This document shows, one piece after another, positions 43,945 through 56,560 of a stretch of DNA of 64,000 nucleotides. How positions within the stretch are numbered: the stretch's first letter is position 1; each line of letters begins with the position of its first letter. Under the pieces are notes generated by a model that was not told where the DNA came from, made no database searches, and was given only the letters and a program-made list of their open reading frames with translations. The position numbers were made by a program, and so were the translations under genes. Origin of the DNA: Galerina marginata (lineage: Eukaryota; Basidiomycota; Agaricomycetes; Agaricales; Galerinaceae); NCBI GenBank assembly GCA_023014335.1, contig JAECYW010000013.1, forward strand, positions 310,001 through 374,000, in the 5' to 3' direction.

Positions 43945-46825
43945 TCAGCGTTTCCCGACTACCTCGATCATGAAACTGGCAATGCAGACGCCGTCCTTCT
44001 CAGAATAAACCCCTGCAGTCCTTTCCCCGAGGTCCCGAAAGGTCGCTGTTCCTGATACTTCCAGTGCGCCTTTCTTGCTGATCCCATTAAGATTTGCGCG
44101 AATAAATTTCGGAAGTGGCTGGCCAGATGTCAGCTTGACAAAATATCCGTTTGTCTGCTTGTGTGGATTCGCAGATGTTGGGATGGGAACACGAAACTTG
44201 AATCTCTCTCCTGCCCTAACCAGAACTTTCATCACATCCACATCTGTTCCAGACTTGTACCCAAGATGAGACGATTCCAAAGACGGGAAGGATGAACGGA
44301 CATTTGACAACGCTGGGGATGATCCAGATCCGGGACGGCCTGCTACTGCTAATTGGTCGGTCCCCAAAGAGCGTACATAATGAATTCCCATCGACATTTC
44401 TTCATTTGAAGCGCTTGTTTTAACGTCAGCTTCAGTCGCAGGGTCCACTTTGATTACTGTTGCTTTTTGACTTGCTATCCTATTCCCGGAGAAGTTGACG
44501 CTCTGGGCAGTTGGAACAATGACCTGGGGGACGGGGACCCGAGTCGAACTTGTAAATGGAACTAAACGAGGTTTAGTGGGAGGTCCCATTGCCACCTCTG
44601 CATACGACTCGCCCGATAAACCACTTTTTCCACTAAGGAAACTATTTGTCCTGACAGTCGAATCAAAGTCAGTTTCAGTCTTAAATAAAAGGCAGATTGT
44701 GATTGGCCTACCCCATTGAACCTGTAGAAACCTGGCGGACCAGCAAGCCATCGTTGAAATGTACTTGACCAAGGTTCCTGGGAGGTGCAAAATCGGCGCG
44801 CCGCCTAGGGATCGAATGCTCAGCCGTCGAGGCAGAAGGCGATCCAGAGATAAACGTGCTTCCAGGACGACTAGGTGGTATAAGATCACTAAAGGGGTTT
44901 GAAGGCGAATCTTGGACCATCAACTCTGCTTGGTCGTTAGCCCTCGAGGATGCAACAAGGACTGGCTTCCCGATTACAGGTCGGATATTAGAAGGGCGGT
45001 TTCTGTACTTGTCGCTGACCTGTCGCACGGTGTCCTTTATCCTCGCTATAAACTCTTTCTTGCTCATGACTCCTGGACTGCCGTCACCGGATTCTAAATG
45101 TTGCTGGCTGCGCTCAGATACACGCCTGAGATCCAATCCCAAAGGGTTGTGACCCAGTGGCGGCCGATTGGGGACGCCTGTCGACGGCAAAAAAGGATTA
45201 GAGGGAACGGAAGCGTTGTTGAGGCCGTCAATGACCCTCGTCCCACGAGGGCTTAACGTCAAACCGTACCAGCGCCTGTCCTTCTCATCCCATGCGTTTC
45301 GTCCTTCCTCTCCTAATATTGCGGTATCCTCAACCCTTGCACACCGTCTAACGATCGCAAATGTTCCAGCAAGCAGGCATAAGCCACCTAACAGTCCAAA
45401 AGTAAGAGCAAGCGCCAGAACAAGCCTTCTGTGCGCTTCACTAGAAAGTCCATTAGGTTGAGCTGCTGGCGAAAGGGATTGGGTGTTTCCGGCACCGGTA
45501 ATATAGATGGTGAGGGTTGTATGCGAGGTGGACTGAGTTTCATGCGAGTAAGCCGTGAAGGTCAGGGTGACGTGATCCGCAGACTCATAATCTTCGGGGA
45601 CACTACCGGTAAGAGTATTGCTCGACCCGTCGAACCGTAACCAATTGGCTATTGCCGTTGGATCAAAGAACACTGATATGTCTGTGTGATTGAGCCCTGA
45701 TTTTCCATGAGAAAACCATTGGGCAAGGTCAAATTGAAGCTGATCTCCTCGAGAGACATGAAGAGACGGTAGTTCCGACAAGACAAAATAGGGCTCCACA
45801 AGAGCCAGAGATAACTCGGTTTTGATGGTTTGATTGAAGTTTGTGGTCAATGTCACAGGTATCTGCGGTGATACAGCAAGGTTTGCTGGTGGTGTGCCAG
45901 AAAGAGTTCGACTAGGTGCATCGTACCGGAGCCAGCTGTAGGCAGAGACATCCAGGTCCAGCATTGAGATAGAGGAGGGTTGGATCGGATCGTCATCGAC
46001 AAGAACGCCCATGAAATCCGCAGGTGATAAAAAGCTGATAGCGAACTCGGTCTCGGTTGTTGTGTTAATCGTTGGAAGGCGTGGGGTCGACATGGAGAGT
46101 TCGTGGTCCGCTATTACCAGGTCGAACGGAAGTACATTTGAGGTATACCCCTCCTGATCGGAGGCATGTAGATGGAAAGCCAATAATGAAGGCTGGGAGA
46201 TGACTTCAGTGGTTCCATCTAGAGTGACAGTTTTGGAATTGAAAGACAAAAATTCAGGAATATCAGAGCCATTCGCCAAACGAATTTCGTAGAAAACATT
46301 CTCCTCCAGAGATACAATAGTTTCGCTTTCTATTCCAACACTAAAGGACCAGTTCCCTGGAACTCGCAAGACGGGGTTCTGGGTGACAAGGGCCGAGTTT
46401 GGTCGCAGGAAGAAAACCGAAGATAGAGAATGACTACCCTGTCGAAATTGATCTGAGAGTGGGATCTTCAAAGTCGGCGGTGATACGTGAGTGACACAAA
46501 TCGTGAACCTAGAGGAAGTCGAAGAGCCTGAAGCATGAGCCGTTACAGTGATGTCAGGGTAACCCTCGTCGCTTGTAGATGGTGTGCCCCGAAATGTCCC
46601 TGTCGTATTATCGAAAGAAAGCCATCCGGGCAGCGAAGAGGTCGTATATACCAGAGGGCCGTCCGAGGAGCTAAAGGTAAATGGGGAAAACGTCCAGAAA
46701 TAAGGTTGCCCGAGCCGAGCAACCTGTACAAGTTGCTTATCCAGGGGTTCAACCACAGAGACGGTGGGATTTGTAGCAAGTACGAACCCCAGGAAGGACA
46801 AAAAACATAAAAGAATGAGGGTCAT
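43945..46825 (-). CDS. AXL2: Axl2/Bud10-like plasma-membrane protein with cadherin-like repeats
   Basis: Two main coding exons (44708-46825 and the part ending at 43945). A signal peptide (MTLILLCFLSFLGFVLA) precedes several dystroglycan-type cadherin-like (CADG) repeats, each with the pattern WLxFD followed by LxGTP or LTGSVP (PGWLSFDNTTGTFRGTP, YSWLRYDAPSRTLSGTPP, NWLRFDGSSNTLTGSVP). Potential N-glycosylation sites are frequent. One transmembrane helix (LVLALALTFGLLGGLCLLAG) is followed by a basic, Ser/Pro-rich cytoplasmic tail of some 400 residues. In yeast, Axl2/Bud10 marks axial bud sites together with septins. The role in a filamentous basidiomycete is inferred from architecture only. 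Confidence 0.85.
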
Positions 46826-47173
46826 AGGAGCTTGTGTTGGGCGGGAAACCGTTTATGAGGACGAGTCGGCCAGCGAGTTCACTTCTAGCACAGAGAGGTC
46901 AACGGAGCCTTATGCTCCTCCCGGATCGAGAAATATCTCTTGGTCAACATGTCACAACATCGCCCATATTCCCACTTGGACTGCAGGTCATTTTTGCATC
47001 AGAATTATTTATTTCTGTGAGATACTAAACCAACCATGGATATTCTAAAGTGCATACCATGAAACATGACGCGTTCGTAAGATGGAATCCATAAGAAAAG
47101 TGAATATGGAAATGAAAGCAATGTAGGACAACAGAGACCCAGATCAATGAGTGAACAAATAGAGTCGCGAACT
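46826..47173. other. Intergenic region between AXL2-like and KAP123 genes
   Basis: 348 bases with the AXL2-like promoter and the KAP123 3' UTR. Nothing else was recognised. Confidence 0.4.
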
Positions 47174-50100
47174 CTACGCTCCTGGAAGGAACACCCCGAG
47201 CCCCGCTGCTTGTACTTTCGTTGGTTCTTCTTGGTTGATCAGTGCAATGAGGCCGATTAGGTCTGCGCGAATGTCCTCGCCGACTTGATCGGGTCCACTT
47301 GGGTCCAAAACGTGAGCGAAAAGTGGTAGCAGGCGGTCCATGAATGGGTAAAGAATGGCCCCGTTCGTCTTGAACAAGTGGAAGAGAGCACGGAATACCG
47401 GGCGATTTTCGAGGTAGTCGTTTTTCAAAGGGAGAGCGTCGATGAAGATAGGAAGGACTTGTTCAAGAGGCAGGGCGGCGGAATTCCGGACAATGAGTCG
47501 TCCAACGGCACCAGCGGCATTATCTTTCGCATTCAAGCGTGCGGCAGGGGTTTGTGGCGAAACGGCAAAGAGAGGGCGGAGGGTTGTGAGAAGCTGCAAG
47601 TATTGAGGGGAGAGATCGGCTTCCGAGTATTCGACGAGCAGGCCCATGGCAAATGCTGCATTGCTAAGAACCTCGTTTTCGGCATCGTTAAGAGCACGGG
47701 TAAAGAGCTCAAAGAGTTGGCCAGTATAAGGTGTGATAGCACCCTTCATGCCTGAAATTATTTCAGCAAGGCAGCCAATAGCAGATGAGCGATCGCTAAG
47801 CGAACGGCTCTTCTTCTGTGGAACGGTCAAAAAAGGTTTGTTGACTATGACGAAAGTGACATACGTAGTATTTGGCTATTAGAGGGTAGAAGGTGGTAAA
47901 GGCCTGAGCGAAATCCGAGCCCAACGCATTGGCTAACGAAGCAACAAGATCACCCGCAGAAGAAATCAAAACGGAGTCGTATTCCGCTTGGTCTTCAGGG
48001 GCTTCCTCCGTTTCATCTTGATCAGGGTCCTGTTGGCAGAAAGCTTTTTGCTCTAAGATCTGCATGGCAATGCTGCAAATGCTATCGTAATCTGGGCGGA
48101 ATAAAGTGGGTCACTGGTGGATTGAGCAACAAGGACACAAACGTACGGCCTTGAACGAAGCCTGGGCCAATCTTGTTGATCGTCTCCGCCAAACTAGTGC
48201 AGAGAGAAGCAGCGACAGATCTGTGGAAAAGGGACAAGATAAGTGTCAGATGGAAATTTTAAGAACGGAAGATTGAATTTAAAATCAGGAATAAGTTAGT
48301 TGTTAGTCTCACGGCCAAAGGCTCGAAGTGAGCTGAGTTACGGTTTTTCATCAAGGAGAGCGATCCCAGCAGTCGATAGCAGCAACCAGAGAGAAGCTAC
48401 ACTCACTTGTTATCCTCGGTCTCGTACATTTGAATAAGAGGGGTGAGGGCATGGCTGATAAGCTCAGCAACTTGATTATTCAAGGCGGTGGGCTGGATTT
48501 TTTTTTGAGAATTCTGCACAACGAAGGTCACAACATCACTCACAGAGTTAGCACCTGCAACCCAGTCTTCGTGGTCGCTCAAATCGTAGAAGGTTCTAAC
48601 TATCTCCAACAAAGAGTCTGTAGCACTCTTCCTGATGCCTTCGTAATAATGGGGAAGCAGGGCAATAAGTTCGAGAGTGCAAGACTCGACGAAAGGAAGG
48701 AAGTGCATTTGAGTAGCAGCGAAGAGAGTTCCAATGGTATCCGCGGCGATTTCCTTCTCGACAGCAATTGCGCTGTTCACGTCCATCATCTTATCGAGAT
48801 CAAGGTCCTCAATCTCAACTGACGGGTTCCCATTGACGTCCACTTCACCAAGGGTAATAGCGTTGGTAGGAGATGACCCGGATGAGAATGCAGAGGCGGC
48901 ATCGGCAACCGAAACTAACGCGAGGTGGTTAGTATTTTTTTCACCCTATCAAAATGTCGAAAGGACTAACTATCAAGGCTATCCTCCCCTTGCTCCGCCT
49001 GTTTGCAGCTTGCGAGGAGGTGTGGAACAACCTGGGGCAAGTATGGGGCGAAGTCTTCACCGAAAACACGAGCCATCACCCCGAAGAAGAGGAAGCTGCA
49101 TTCGCGGAGTCTGGCACTGCCCATCTCGCATCCCTGGAAGGCACGTCCCATCATGTCTTGGAAGTAAGGACGGAAGACTTCCTTGCCAACAGCTTCAGCG
49201 AATGTGCCAATGGCGTCCATTGTAATTCCGCGGAGCTCTGTCTCTTCACCTTCGGCACTAAGCGTCAGGAAATTAGCAAGATGGTTCATTGTTGGCTGGA
49301 AGTAGGGCAAGAAGCCTTCCTTGGAAGCGTGCGCTGCGCTGCCAATGGCACCAGTTACAACCGCCTTCACAGGGAGAGGGGCAGTTTCCAGAAGGCCAGC
49401 GAGGCGCTCCATGATGAGTTGTAGGTATTGGTCGATATTGTCCTGCATGACCTCGAGAAGTGCATCAAGAGCAGTGCAGGCGGTCTTCTGCGTAGCCGGG
49501 TCGTTGATGAGGTTCATAATACTCTGCGGAGAAGGTTACTAAGTACCGGACAACCTGGCATATTCGGCTGAAAAGAATAGACGTACTGGAACTAGGATGG
49601 CATGCTTGGACGCACAGTCATCTTCGAGCCATTCGCAGAGGCAGCTAACAGCAACGCAGACTGACTTTCTGACACTGGCATCTGGGTCAACGAGACCAAG
49701 CTGAATCATGGGCCAAATATCGGCCATGAGAGGCGTGATAAACTCGCTACATCCTTCGACAGAAACACCCAACGCAAGTATCGCGCCGCGTCGGTGGTTA
49801 GGGTCTGGCGATTGGAAGTATTGCGAGACGAACGTCCAGAGAGGAGGGAAGACCTGGGTTGGTGGCAGATTTGTTGCAAGGCCGTCAACGATGCGGAGGG
49901 CAGACTATTTGAATAAAGTGAGTTGCCGATTTTAAATTAACGAAGCGTAGACAACTACATACCCTAGACGGAGCATCTTCATCCACGTCCTCAGGCTCCT
50001 CCTCGGCAGTGATGGGCATGAGACCCTCCAAGATGGGTCCGGCGAGGTTCTGGCTTTGAACTTTGGATTTTTTGCTAAATTCATTTTTTAGAAATACATA

Positions 50101-51380
50101 AGATCGCAAAGTAATGGACACTTGCTATTGGACAGTCCAGTTAAGCGCATTGAGTGCGAGAACGCGCAATTCGCTGTCGAAACCGCGGTTTGCGCCACAC
50201 TGACCAAGGAATTGTACCAGCTCGGGTATGTGTTTGCCCAAGATGGGTACTTCCTGTAATATGAAATAAAAAATCTGGAGGATATGATGAATTGGAATGG
50301 TCATACAAGGATGAGAAGCGTCTCCAGAACATCGAATAACTGCCTTGCGCCAGTTTCATTTCCGGTTTCTACGGACTGCCCGATAACTTGAATCATGGAC
50401 GGTACAAGGGTTTGGAAGGCTTTCTAAAAGGCATGGTGGATGGGATGAGATATAAATCAAAATTCTAGCATGAATACAGCCCACCAGTTCTGCCTTATCT
50501 TCGGTATCAATGTATTGAGCAATAACACCCAAAGATCTAAGTAAGGGTTAAGAGTATATCCCAATAGAATAGATATCCTGACATGCCTGACTGTAGTTAT
50601 TCGGACCTCGATACTCTCAGGATCGGCCAGAAGCCCTCGGAAGAGATCAAGGAGATTTGCAAGTTGTTGCGAGTATTCATCGACGATATTCTCCAAAACT
50701 GTGAAAAGAATGAAAGAGCCGACTTCACGGTGTGCCACCTGCGGTGAAGTGCACGTTTGCTGTAAGAAGGGAAGAAGTTCATTCCATGTGCCATGAGAGA
50801 CTTCAAGACTGGCAATGGCTGAGATAACACGCGCAGCAGAATGGCGAACGAGATGACTAGAGAAAACCAAGTTAGACGTATGAATAAATATAATAAGAAG
50901 CGTACTTTTGCTCCGTCAAGGTGAGATCCGGGAGCTTTCTCTTTATTTCTTCGCGGTCGCTTTGGGGCAAGAGGGTCCAGAGGTTTCCAGAGTTCTGAGA
51001 GACGCGTTTTCTCAGCTCAACGGCCGCGAGTTGGCGGACCTAGTATATTTTAGCAAGGTTGGACGGTCACTCGACGAGATCGGGACGTACTGCGAATTCG
51101 GGAGAGCTCGCAAGGATGCTCGCAAGAGCCGAGATGCATGCCGGGTTTTTGTAGAAATCTTGATTGAGCTGAGCAGTGGCCTATTGGAATAAATGAGGTC
51201 CTAAGACGGTTGTACACGAGAAGCAGTGGTCTTACGGCTTTCAAGAGTGAAGTATCATTTGAGGTAGTCTGAAGGAGAAGATTGTGGAGAGACTGGACGA
51301 AATTGGGCTAGACAGAGATCGAAAGGGTGATCAGGGCTGGAAGATGGGAGTATGGAAGGAAATAGAGTACTTACATCCAT
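47174..51380 (-). CDS. KAP123: Importin beta family karyopherin Kap123 (importin-4)
   Basis: A many-exon HEAT-repeat protein. The first coding exon is only 6 nt (51375-51380, Met-Asp). After splicing the N-terminus reads SLHNLLLQTTSNDTSLLKAA, then AQLNQDFYKNPACISALASI and VRQLAAVELRKRVSQNSGNL, the importin-N region that binds Ran. Later exons give LVRHSAARVISAIASLEVSH, EVGSFILFTVLENI, SVRKSVCVAVSCLCEWLEDD and the acidic insert TAEEEPEDVDEDAPS. The C-terminus is QVAAGLGVFL-like, ending LPGA. Kap123 carries ribosomal proteins and histones H3/H4 into the nucleus. The orthologue call rests on overall sequence and domain order. Confidence 0.9.
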
Positions 51381-51838
51381 TTCTGAGGCCAGTAGAGAGG
51401 ACGGAGTAAGAAGATTCGTGAAGGAGAGAGGCGGGAATTGATAAAGTACCCAACAAGCCACACAAATTTTTTTGGTCGGAGTTGGCCGAGTTTATCTATA
51501 TCCCGATCAGGCCTCCTCAATTAGTCCTGCACTCATCTCCAGCACTATTGGCCCTCCTGGCCCTCGCCTATCGCCCTGTCATCGAAAAATTACACGAGGT
51601 TCCATGTACCCTCTGCCCAGCTGGCCCATGGCCCGGAATGTTCTTTCTTCACCGGACAATGGCCGTCGAATTTGCCACTCCTCACCACGTGCGATTCGCT
51701 TTTTCTTCCGAGTCCTTTGTCGAGAAATATTCTTTCAAAGACGACGGCTGAGCCACTGAGCTGCACAGGGATTTAGTATAAGCCGCGCGATGCGACCCGC
51801 GTCGAATTGTTTCTGCTCTCTTCCTGCTAACCCTGGAG
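51381..51838. promoter_or_regulatory. KAP123 upstream region
   Basis: About 460 bases upstream of the KAP123 start. A 90-codon open frame at 51482-51751 is hydrophobic but has no recognisable family or upstream signals, so it is not called. Confidence 0.35.
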
Positions 51839-51874
51839 GTGGCAGATTTCATCTTTTTTATCCCCTTCGCAAGC

Positions 51875-52309
51875 ATGTCTTTTGTTAAGGCCGGGTCCGT
51901 CGTCGAAGGAAGATATATCTCGCGGCCTAGAGCCATGCAAAAACGCCAAACTGTGTGCGTATATTTAGCGCATTTTATCAGCGATATACAAGCTGATACA
52001 CTTACATTGTACAGTCGCCCTCGCCAGGGCCTGGTTCCAACTCATCCTTGTTCATCCCTCACTCAGACTGCAGCGCGCAAGCGCCAGAAAACAAAAAGGA
52101 GGTCGTTGAAGCGGCTCTTCATTATATTGTGGAAACGCGTCACCCAACCCAGATTTTCACGCGCCTCTCGTCGCTTTTCTTTCATCCCTCCAGGATTCAC
52201 GCGCGTCGATCCCGTTCCAATCAACTCCACCGAAGCAGAACACATGAAGTTGCGCGCCCAGCGACGTCAAGCAGGATATTGGGGTTCAAATGCGACTCTA
52301 ATGGAATAG
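51875..52309 (+). CDS. Candidate small gene, frame after the intron unresolved
   Basis: ATG at 51875 opens MSFVKAGSVVEGRYISRPRA, a protein-like N-terminus. A GT-AG intron is likely at 51953/51955-52014. Using donor 51955 continues into a basic frame ending TEAEHMKLRAQRRQAGYWG at stop 52309. Using donor 51953 continues into another frame, NKKEVVEAALHYIVETRHPT, that stops after 52329. Both segments look protein-like, so a second short intron, a frame break or a sequencing error is possible. I do not recognise the product; a mitochondrial or basic organellar protein is only a guess. Confidence 0.4.
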   Translation: MSFVKAGSVVEGRYISRPRAMQKRQTVCVYLAHFISDIQADTLTLYSRPRQGLVPTHPCSSLTQTAARKRQKTKRRSLKRLFIILWKRVTQPRFSRASRRFSFIPPGFTRVDPVPINSTEAEHMKLRAQRRQAGYWGSNATLME

Positions 52310-52329
52310 CATCTGGAATTACATTGTAG

Positions 52330-52557
52330 TTGCGTCGGGAAAACTGCCAAAACGACTGCATTACCGTCATCTTTGCTGTAAAAGCATACATACGCGTCGT
52401 GCTTAGTACCAGTCGTTCTCCTCATTCGCAGTATACGAATGAGCGATACATAAATAGGATGGATATTTATAACTGAGAAATAACAGATGCCAACACAAAC
52501 TTGTTGAATTGTTGGCGCTCAGTTAACACGTCCATATAGACTGCAACGTCGTCTAGG
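52330..52557. other. DHODH upstream region
   Basis: About 230 bases before the DHODH start codon. No TATA box at a usual distance and no other feature was recognised. Confidence 0.3.
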
Positions 52558-54253
52558 ATGCCAATCCTGCAGCGCGGTATTCCTCAAACACTAGCTAGGA
52601 TATCCTTCAGAATACCAAATCGCGCTAATACTAGTCGCCACCTGTTCACCAAAACTGTTCCAGCCAAACGCACGCCAATTCGAACTGGCCTCTATACCAC
52701 GGCTTTCATTTTATCTGCAGGCGTATTTGCTGTATACTATTTCGACGCCCGCTCGGCTCTTCATAGATATTTCTTGACGCCTATTCTCAGAAACGTGTTG
52801 GATGCGGAAACCGGCCACAAGGTCGCTGTCAAGACGCTGAGGTCTGGGCTGGCCCCGAAAGACCCACTAGGAGATGACGCGCGGCTAAAATGCAAGGTAA
52901 GCTACTTTATCTCATAAACTTTCAGTACTTAATCTTTACTTTAAGCTATGGGATGAAGTGATATCCAATCCAGTTGGTTTGGCTGCAGGTTTTGATAAGG
53001 ACGGAGAAGCCATAGATGGTAGATTTCATCACCGCCTCTACGATGGCTCAAGTACTGAAAGGGTGCCTCAGGGTTGTTTGGTCTTGGTTTCAGCTGGGTA
53101 GAGATTGGGAGCGTTACCCCAAAACCTCAGGTCCTCTCCAAAGCCATCACCTTCCACAAATATATTGATCACGGTTCTATACCAGCCTGGTAACCCTCGC
53201 CCGCGCATGTTCCGATTAGAAGAGGACAACGCGGTTATCAATCGATATGGTTTTCCATCTCAAGGGCATTCTTCCGTCCTTGCTCGCATACGCTCGCGAA
53301 TCCCGGATTTTCCACCTAAACTCGACCGGGCTGCTCTTCGAGACGGAGCCATGCTCGCAGTTAACCTGGGTAAAAATAAAGAATCGCCAGCAGACTCGGT
53401 CGACGACTTCGTCACCGGCGTCCGCGCATTTGGACCCTACGCAGACGTACTGGTAGTGAACGTTTCAAGTCCCAATACTCCTGGTTTACGGTACGTTGTG
53501 GTCGTAACACGTTTTTGACAACTATTAGTCGTTGATTGATGCACCGTACAGTGGTTTGCAGAATCGGGAAACTCTTGAAGTTCTTCTTAAAAGTGTTACA
53601 AAAGCTCGGGATGAGCTGGAGCCATCCCCATTGACATCAAGAAAACCGAAAATTGTCCTGAAGGTTGCCCCAGACCTAGAAGAGTCGCAGCTCATAGACA
53701 TGGCAGACGTAATACGGAATAGCAGGATCGACGGGGTAATAGTCAGCAATACAACCATTCAACGGCCCAAGAATCTTGTAAGCAGTAAGTACTTCTGTGT
53801 TTGGTGGATTATGCGACACAGTAACAAAACTTTGTAGTCAACAAGTCTGAAACTGGTGGGCTCTCCGGACCTCCAGTCAAACCCTTCTCGCTGAAAGCCC
53901 TTCAAATCCTACGGGCTCATCTGCCTGCCTCCATACCTCTGATCGGCTGCGGAGGAATCGTAACGGGGAAGGACGCTCTCGAATACGCGCGCGCTGGTGC
54001 CTCGATGGTACAAGTATATACCGGCTTCGGGTATGACGGTGTTGGTACCTGCAGACGGATAAAGGATCAACTCGTCGACGAGCTCGCTAAAGAAGACAAG
54101 ACCTGGCAACAAGTTGTCGACGACGCGGTGAGTAGGTCCAGCTGGAAGGAGCCCAAGCCCAAGGTCAGTTCTGAACCCAGTGTCCAGCAACTGATCGCAG
54201 AAGCCGAGGAGTTGAAGACGATGTTGGACAAGCTGGCAAAGTCGATGGTGTAG
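52558..54253 (+). CDS. DHODH: Dihydroorotate dehydrogenase (quinone), class 2, mitochondrial
   Basis: A five-exon gene. A basic N-terminus (MPILQRGIPQTLARISFRIP) suits a mitochondrial presequence and is followed by one membrane span (GLYTTAFILSAGVFAVYYF). The barrel begins with NPVGLAAGFDKDGEAIDGL and continues GSVTPKPQPGNPRPRMFRL, NRYGFPSQGH, VNLGKNKES and NVSSPNTPGLR, where the second Ser is the class 2 catalytic base. FMN-binding motifs GVIVSNTT, GGLSGPPVKP and IPLIGCGGIVTGKDALEY follow. The enzyme oxidises dihydroorotate to orotate in pyrimidine synthesis and passes electrons to ubiquinone at the inner membrane. A C-terminal coiled extension (SVQQLIAEAEELKTMLDKLA) is longer than in animals. 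Confidence 0.96.
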
Positions 54254-54387
54254 CGTATGTAGAGATAAGATAAGATAATTCTCTATGATATGAGATCGTG
54301 ATCGAAACCATGTGGGCCACATGTCTCCTCCAGATCATGAGTAAGGTTGCCCTTGTCGCAAACCTTGTCGTCTCATAACATTCTTCA

Positions 54388-55832
54388 GTGATGATAATGG
54401 AGACCCCTACGCGTCCCAAAAAGACGTCTGATCCACCCTCCATTAGAAGCTCGAGCTCGGAATCCTCCACCAGCTTCACATCACCGGCCACTCCTTCCAT
54501 TAGCTCCAGGATCTCCATACGCCATGGCATATCGGAAGAAAACTTGACCCTGCTTTCGGCTAACCCACCCGAAACCAAGCTCACCAATCTTTCTTACAAT
54601 CCGCAGAAAAAGGATGAAAGGGGCCACCCGACCATCGTCGATACAGAGACGGGGGTCGAGGTGCAGCGCCACTCGGACCTCTGGCTGGACGACGGTAGCG
54701 TAATATGCCGCGCAGATAATACCCTCTTCTGCGTGCATATGTCCCAGTTGGCGCGCCACTCGTTGGTTTTTCATGATATGGTTATGCTCTCTCATCCTGA
54801 GATGTCGCGACTAGAATCCTCTATGGTCATTCCCGAAGGAAAGGGCACCGTGTCGCGAAGAGTTCCCGTAGTTTACCTATACGACTCAGCAGAGGACGTC
54901 GGTAACCTTTTGACAGCACTATATGACGGCCCGTATGTCCATCATCCCTATCATGACTCCTGATTTACTAACATCCCTCTCTATAGAACCTTTGGCAGTA
55001 ACGACGAGGAAGATTTCCGAGCTGTTTCGGGAATCCTTCGCCTGTCGACGAAATACCTGATAGATTCTTTGCGCGCCAAAGCGCTTGTTCATCTCAGCCT
55101 GGCCTGGCCATCCGATCTGAGAGCTTGGGATCTGAGAGAGGACATATCCCGGGGTTTCGAGGTTGAAGGGCTTTCCAGGACACATCGATATCCGCATCCC
55201 TTTGTAGGTGTCTCAACCCAGCTGCCATTACTACCGAACCAATTCAACAATCTCCCTTTCAGAGCGTTATCAGCCTTGCACGTGAAGTAAATGCACCTTC
55301 CTTGTTACCTGCAGCATTTTACGACCTGTCTCGGTACTCGTTTTCTCAAATTTTTGAGCCTAACGAAGATGAAACTCTATATCGGTCACCTCCCCCACCC
55401 AGCCTGTCCGCAATTGACACGCAGAAGTTGTGCCTCGGCAAGGAAATCAGCCAGAACACTATCACCGCACTAATTCAGAGCATGGGGAATGGCCAGTATA
55501 TCCGACATGCTCAGCAAAATCATCCCAATCACTCTCATCTTCGGAAGGTATCCTCTGGAGGCATCTGTGTCTCTGCCGCTGCCTGCCGGAAAGATTTTAC
55601 AGAACTGGTCGACCTGGCCACGCAGCACTATCTTTTCGATAGAGAGAGGGGTTGCTACGACCCTCTGTATGTTGCTGAAGAGCTAGGACAACTCAAAAGT
55701 GCTGAATTTTCGGAGTGCAAGGCATGCGCGAAGTCATTGGAAGCCTGGGCGGCTCGGGAACGAGAGAAGATATGGAAGACGATACCCTTTTGGTTCCGGC
55801 TGGAGACTGGGGGTGATATATCACCTCACTGA
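54388..55832 (+). CDS. BTB/POZ domain protein
   Basis: Three exons with introns near 54932-54986 and 55207-55261. After a Ser/Thr-rich N-terminus, residues about 90-190 form a BTB domain: HSDLWLDDGSVICRADNTLF, CVHMSQLARHSLVFHDMVML, VVYLYDSAEDVGNLLTALYD and the helical STKYLIDSLRAKALVHL. The C-terminal half contains AAFYDLSRYSFSQIF and ends IPFWFRLETGG, typical of a large expanded basidiomycete BTB family of unknown role. BTB proteins can be substrate adaptors for cullin-3 ligases. It starts 135 bases after DHODH. Confidence 0.85.
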
Positions 55833-56312
55833 TGGTAGGTCGATGTGGATTTCATTCTTAATTATTGTCTCGCGGATTCCACTTGTTGTAGATTGTACCC
55901 CTCGAAACCTCTTGCGAAACCTTCACCACTCCCAAACTGATTACTTAGCTTATGAGTATTGCTGTTATACTAGCACGGTTACTGATAATGTTATAATAGC
56001 GGAACGTAATGGCAATCATGATTTATGTCTCCTGTTGTCGTTCTGGCCGCGTAGAGATCATCTGTATTATTAAGAAGCTCCAGTCTTCTCAAGTATAAAC
56101 CCCTTTGTACCGAATATAAGTATCTGTGTAAGATTGTCACTAAAGCGGTCTTCAGTCACAACGGAACGAAACCATAACGTTAAGTAACGAAACTACATAC
56201 AGCGGAACCGTATTATGCTTTCAAAAGGTGGCAGGGCAGCGACAAGTACTGCTATCGGAGATGAAGGAGATTAGGCCACGGATCATCAAGCCCGGATCTA
56301 ACTTAGGAACCT
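55833..56312. other. Intergenic region left of the LTR element
   Basis: 480 AT-rich bases holding the BTB 3' UTR. It ends with AACCT (56308-56312), the left copy of the element's target-site duplication. No gene is seen. Confidence 0.5.
56308..56312. repeat. Target-site duplication AACCT, left copy
   Basis: AACCT directly precedes the left LTR and is repeated at 59033-59037 directly after the right LTR. A 5-bp direct repeat is the usual footprint of copia and gypsy integrases. Confidence 0.9.
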
Positions 56313-56464
56313 TGTTGACAGGAGCGCAGAGACGAGACACGACGGGTGAAAGTAATAGATTGGAATAGAGAACACAGGCGAGTAGCTACGGAATGGGCTA
56401 GATACGAGCCGTGGGAATGAATCCTGATGTAGACGACTGGAGGGCATGGACTTTTAGTCCAACA
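56313..56464 (-). repeat. LTR, left copy (3' LTR of the element)
   Basis: 152 bp, identical to 58881-59032. It starts TGTTGACAGG and ends TAGTCCAACA on the plus strand. Near its right end is the small palindrome GGACT-AAA-AGTCC (minus-strand reading). Confidence 0.95.
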
Positions 56465-56474
56465 CACCCCCACA
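56465..56474 (-). other. Polypurine tract
   Basis: On the minus strand TGTGGGGGTG directly precedes the 3' LTR, the position of the plus-strand primer in LTR elements. Five similar copies lie further inside the element. Confidence 0.7.
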
Positions 56475-56560
56475 ACGGAGGGAGTCTACAACAGATATGA
56501 AAAAGGAATGGACAGAAAATGTTGTAAATGAAAAAATAGAAAGCATGGAATTGTGAAAGG

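Noticed and set aside
51482..51751. Hydrophobic 90-codon frame upstream of KAP123
   Set aside because: It lies in the KAP123 promoter, resembles no protein and competes with other short frames.
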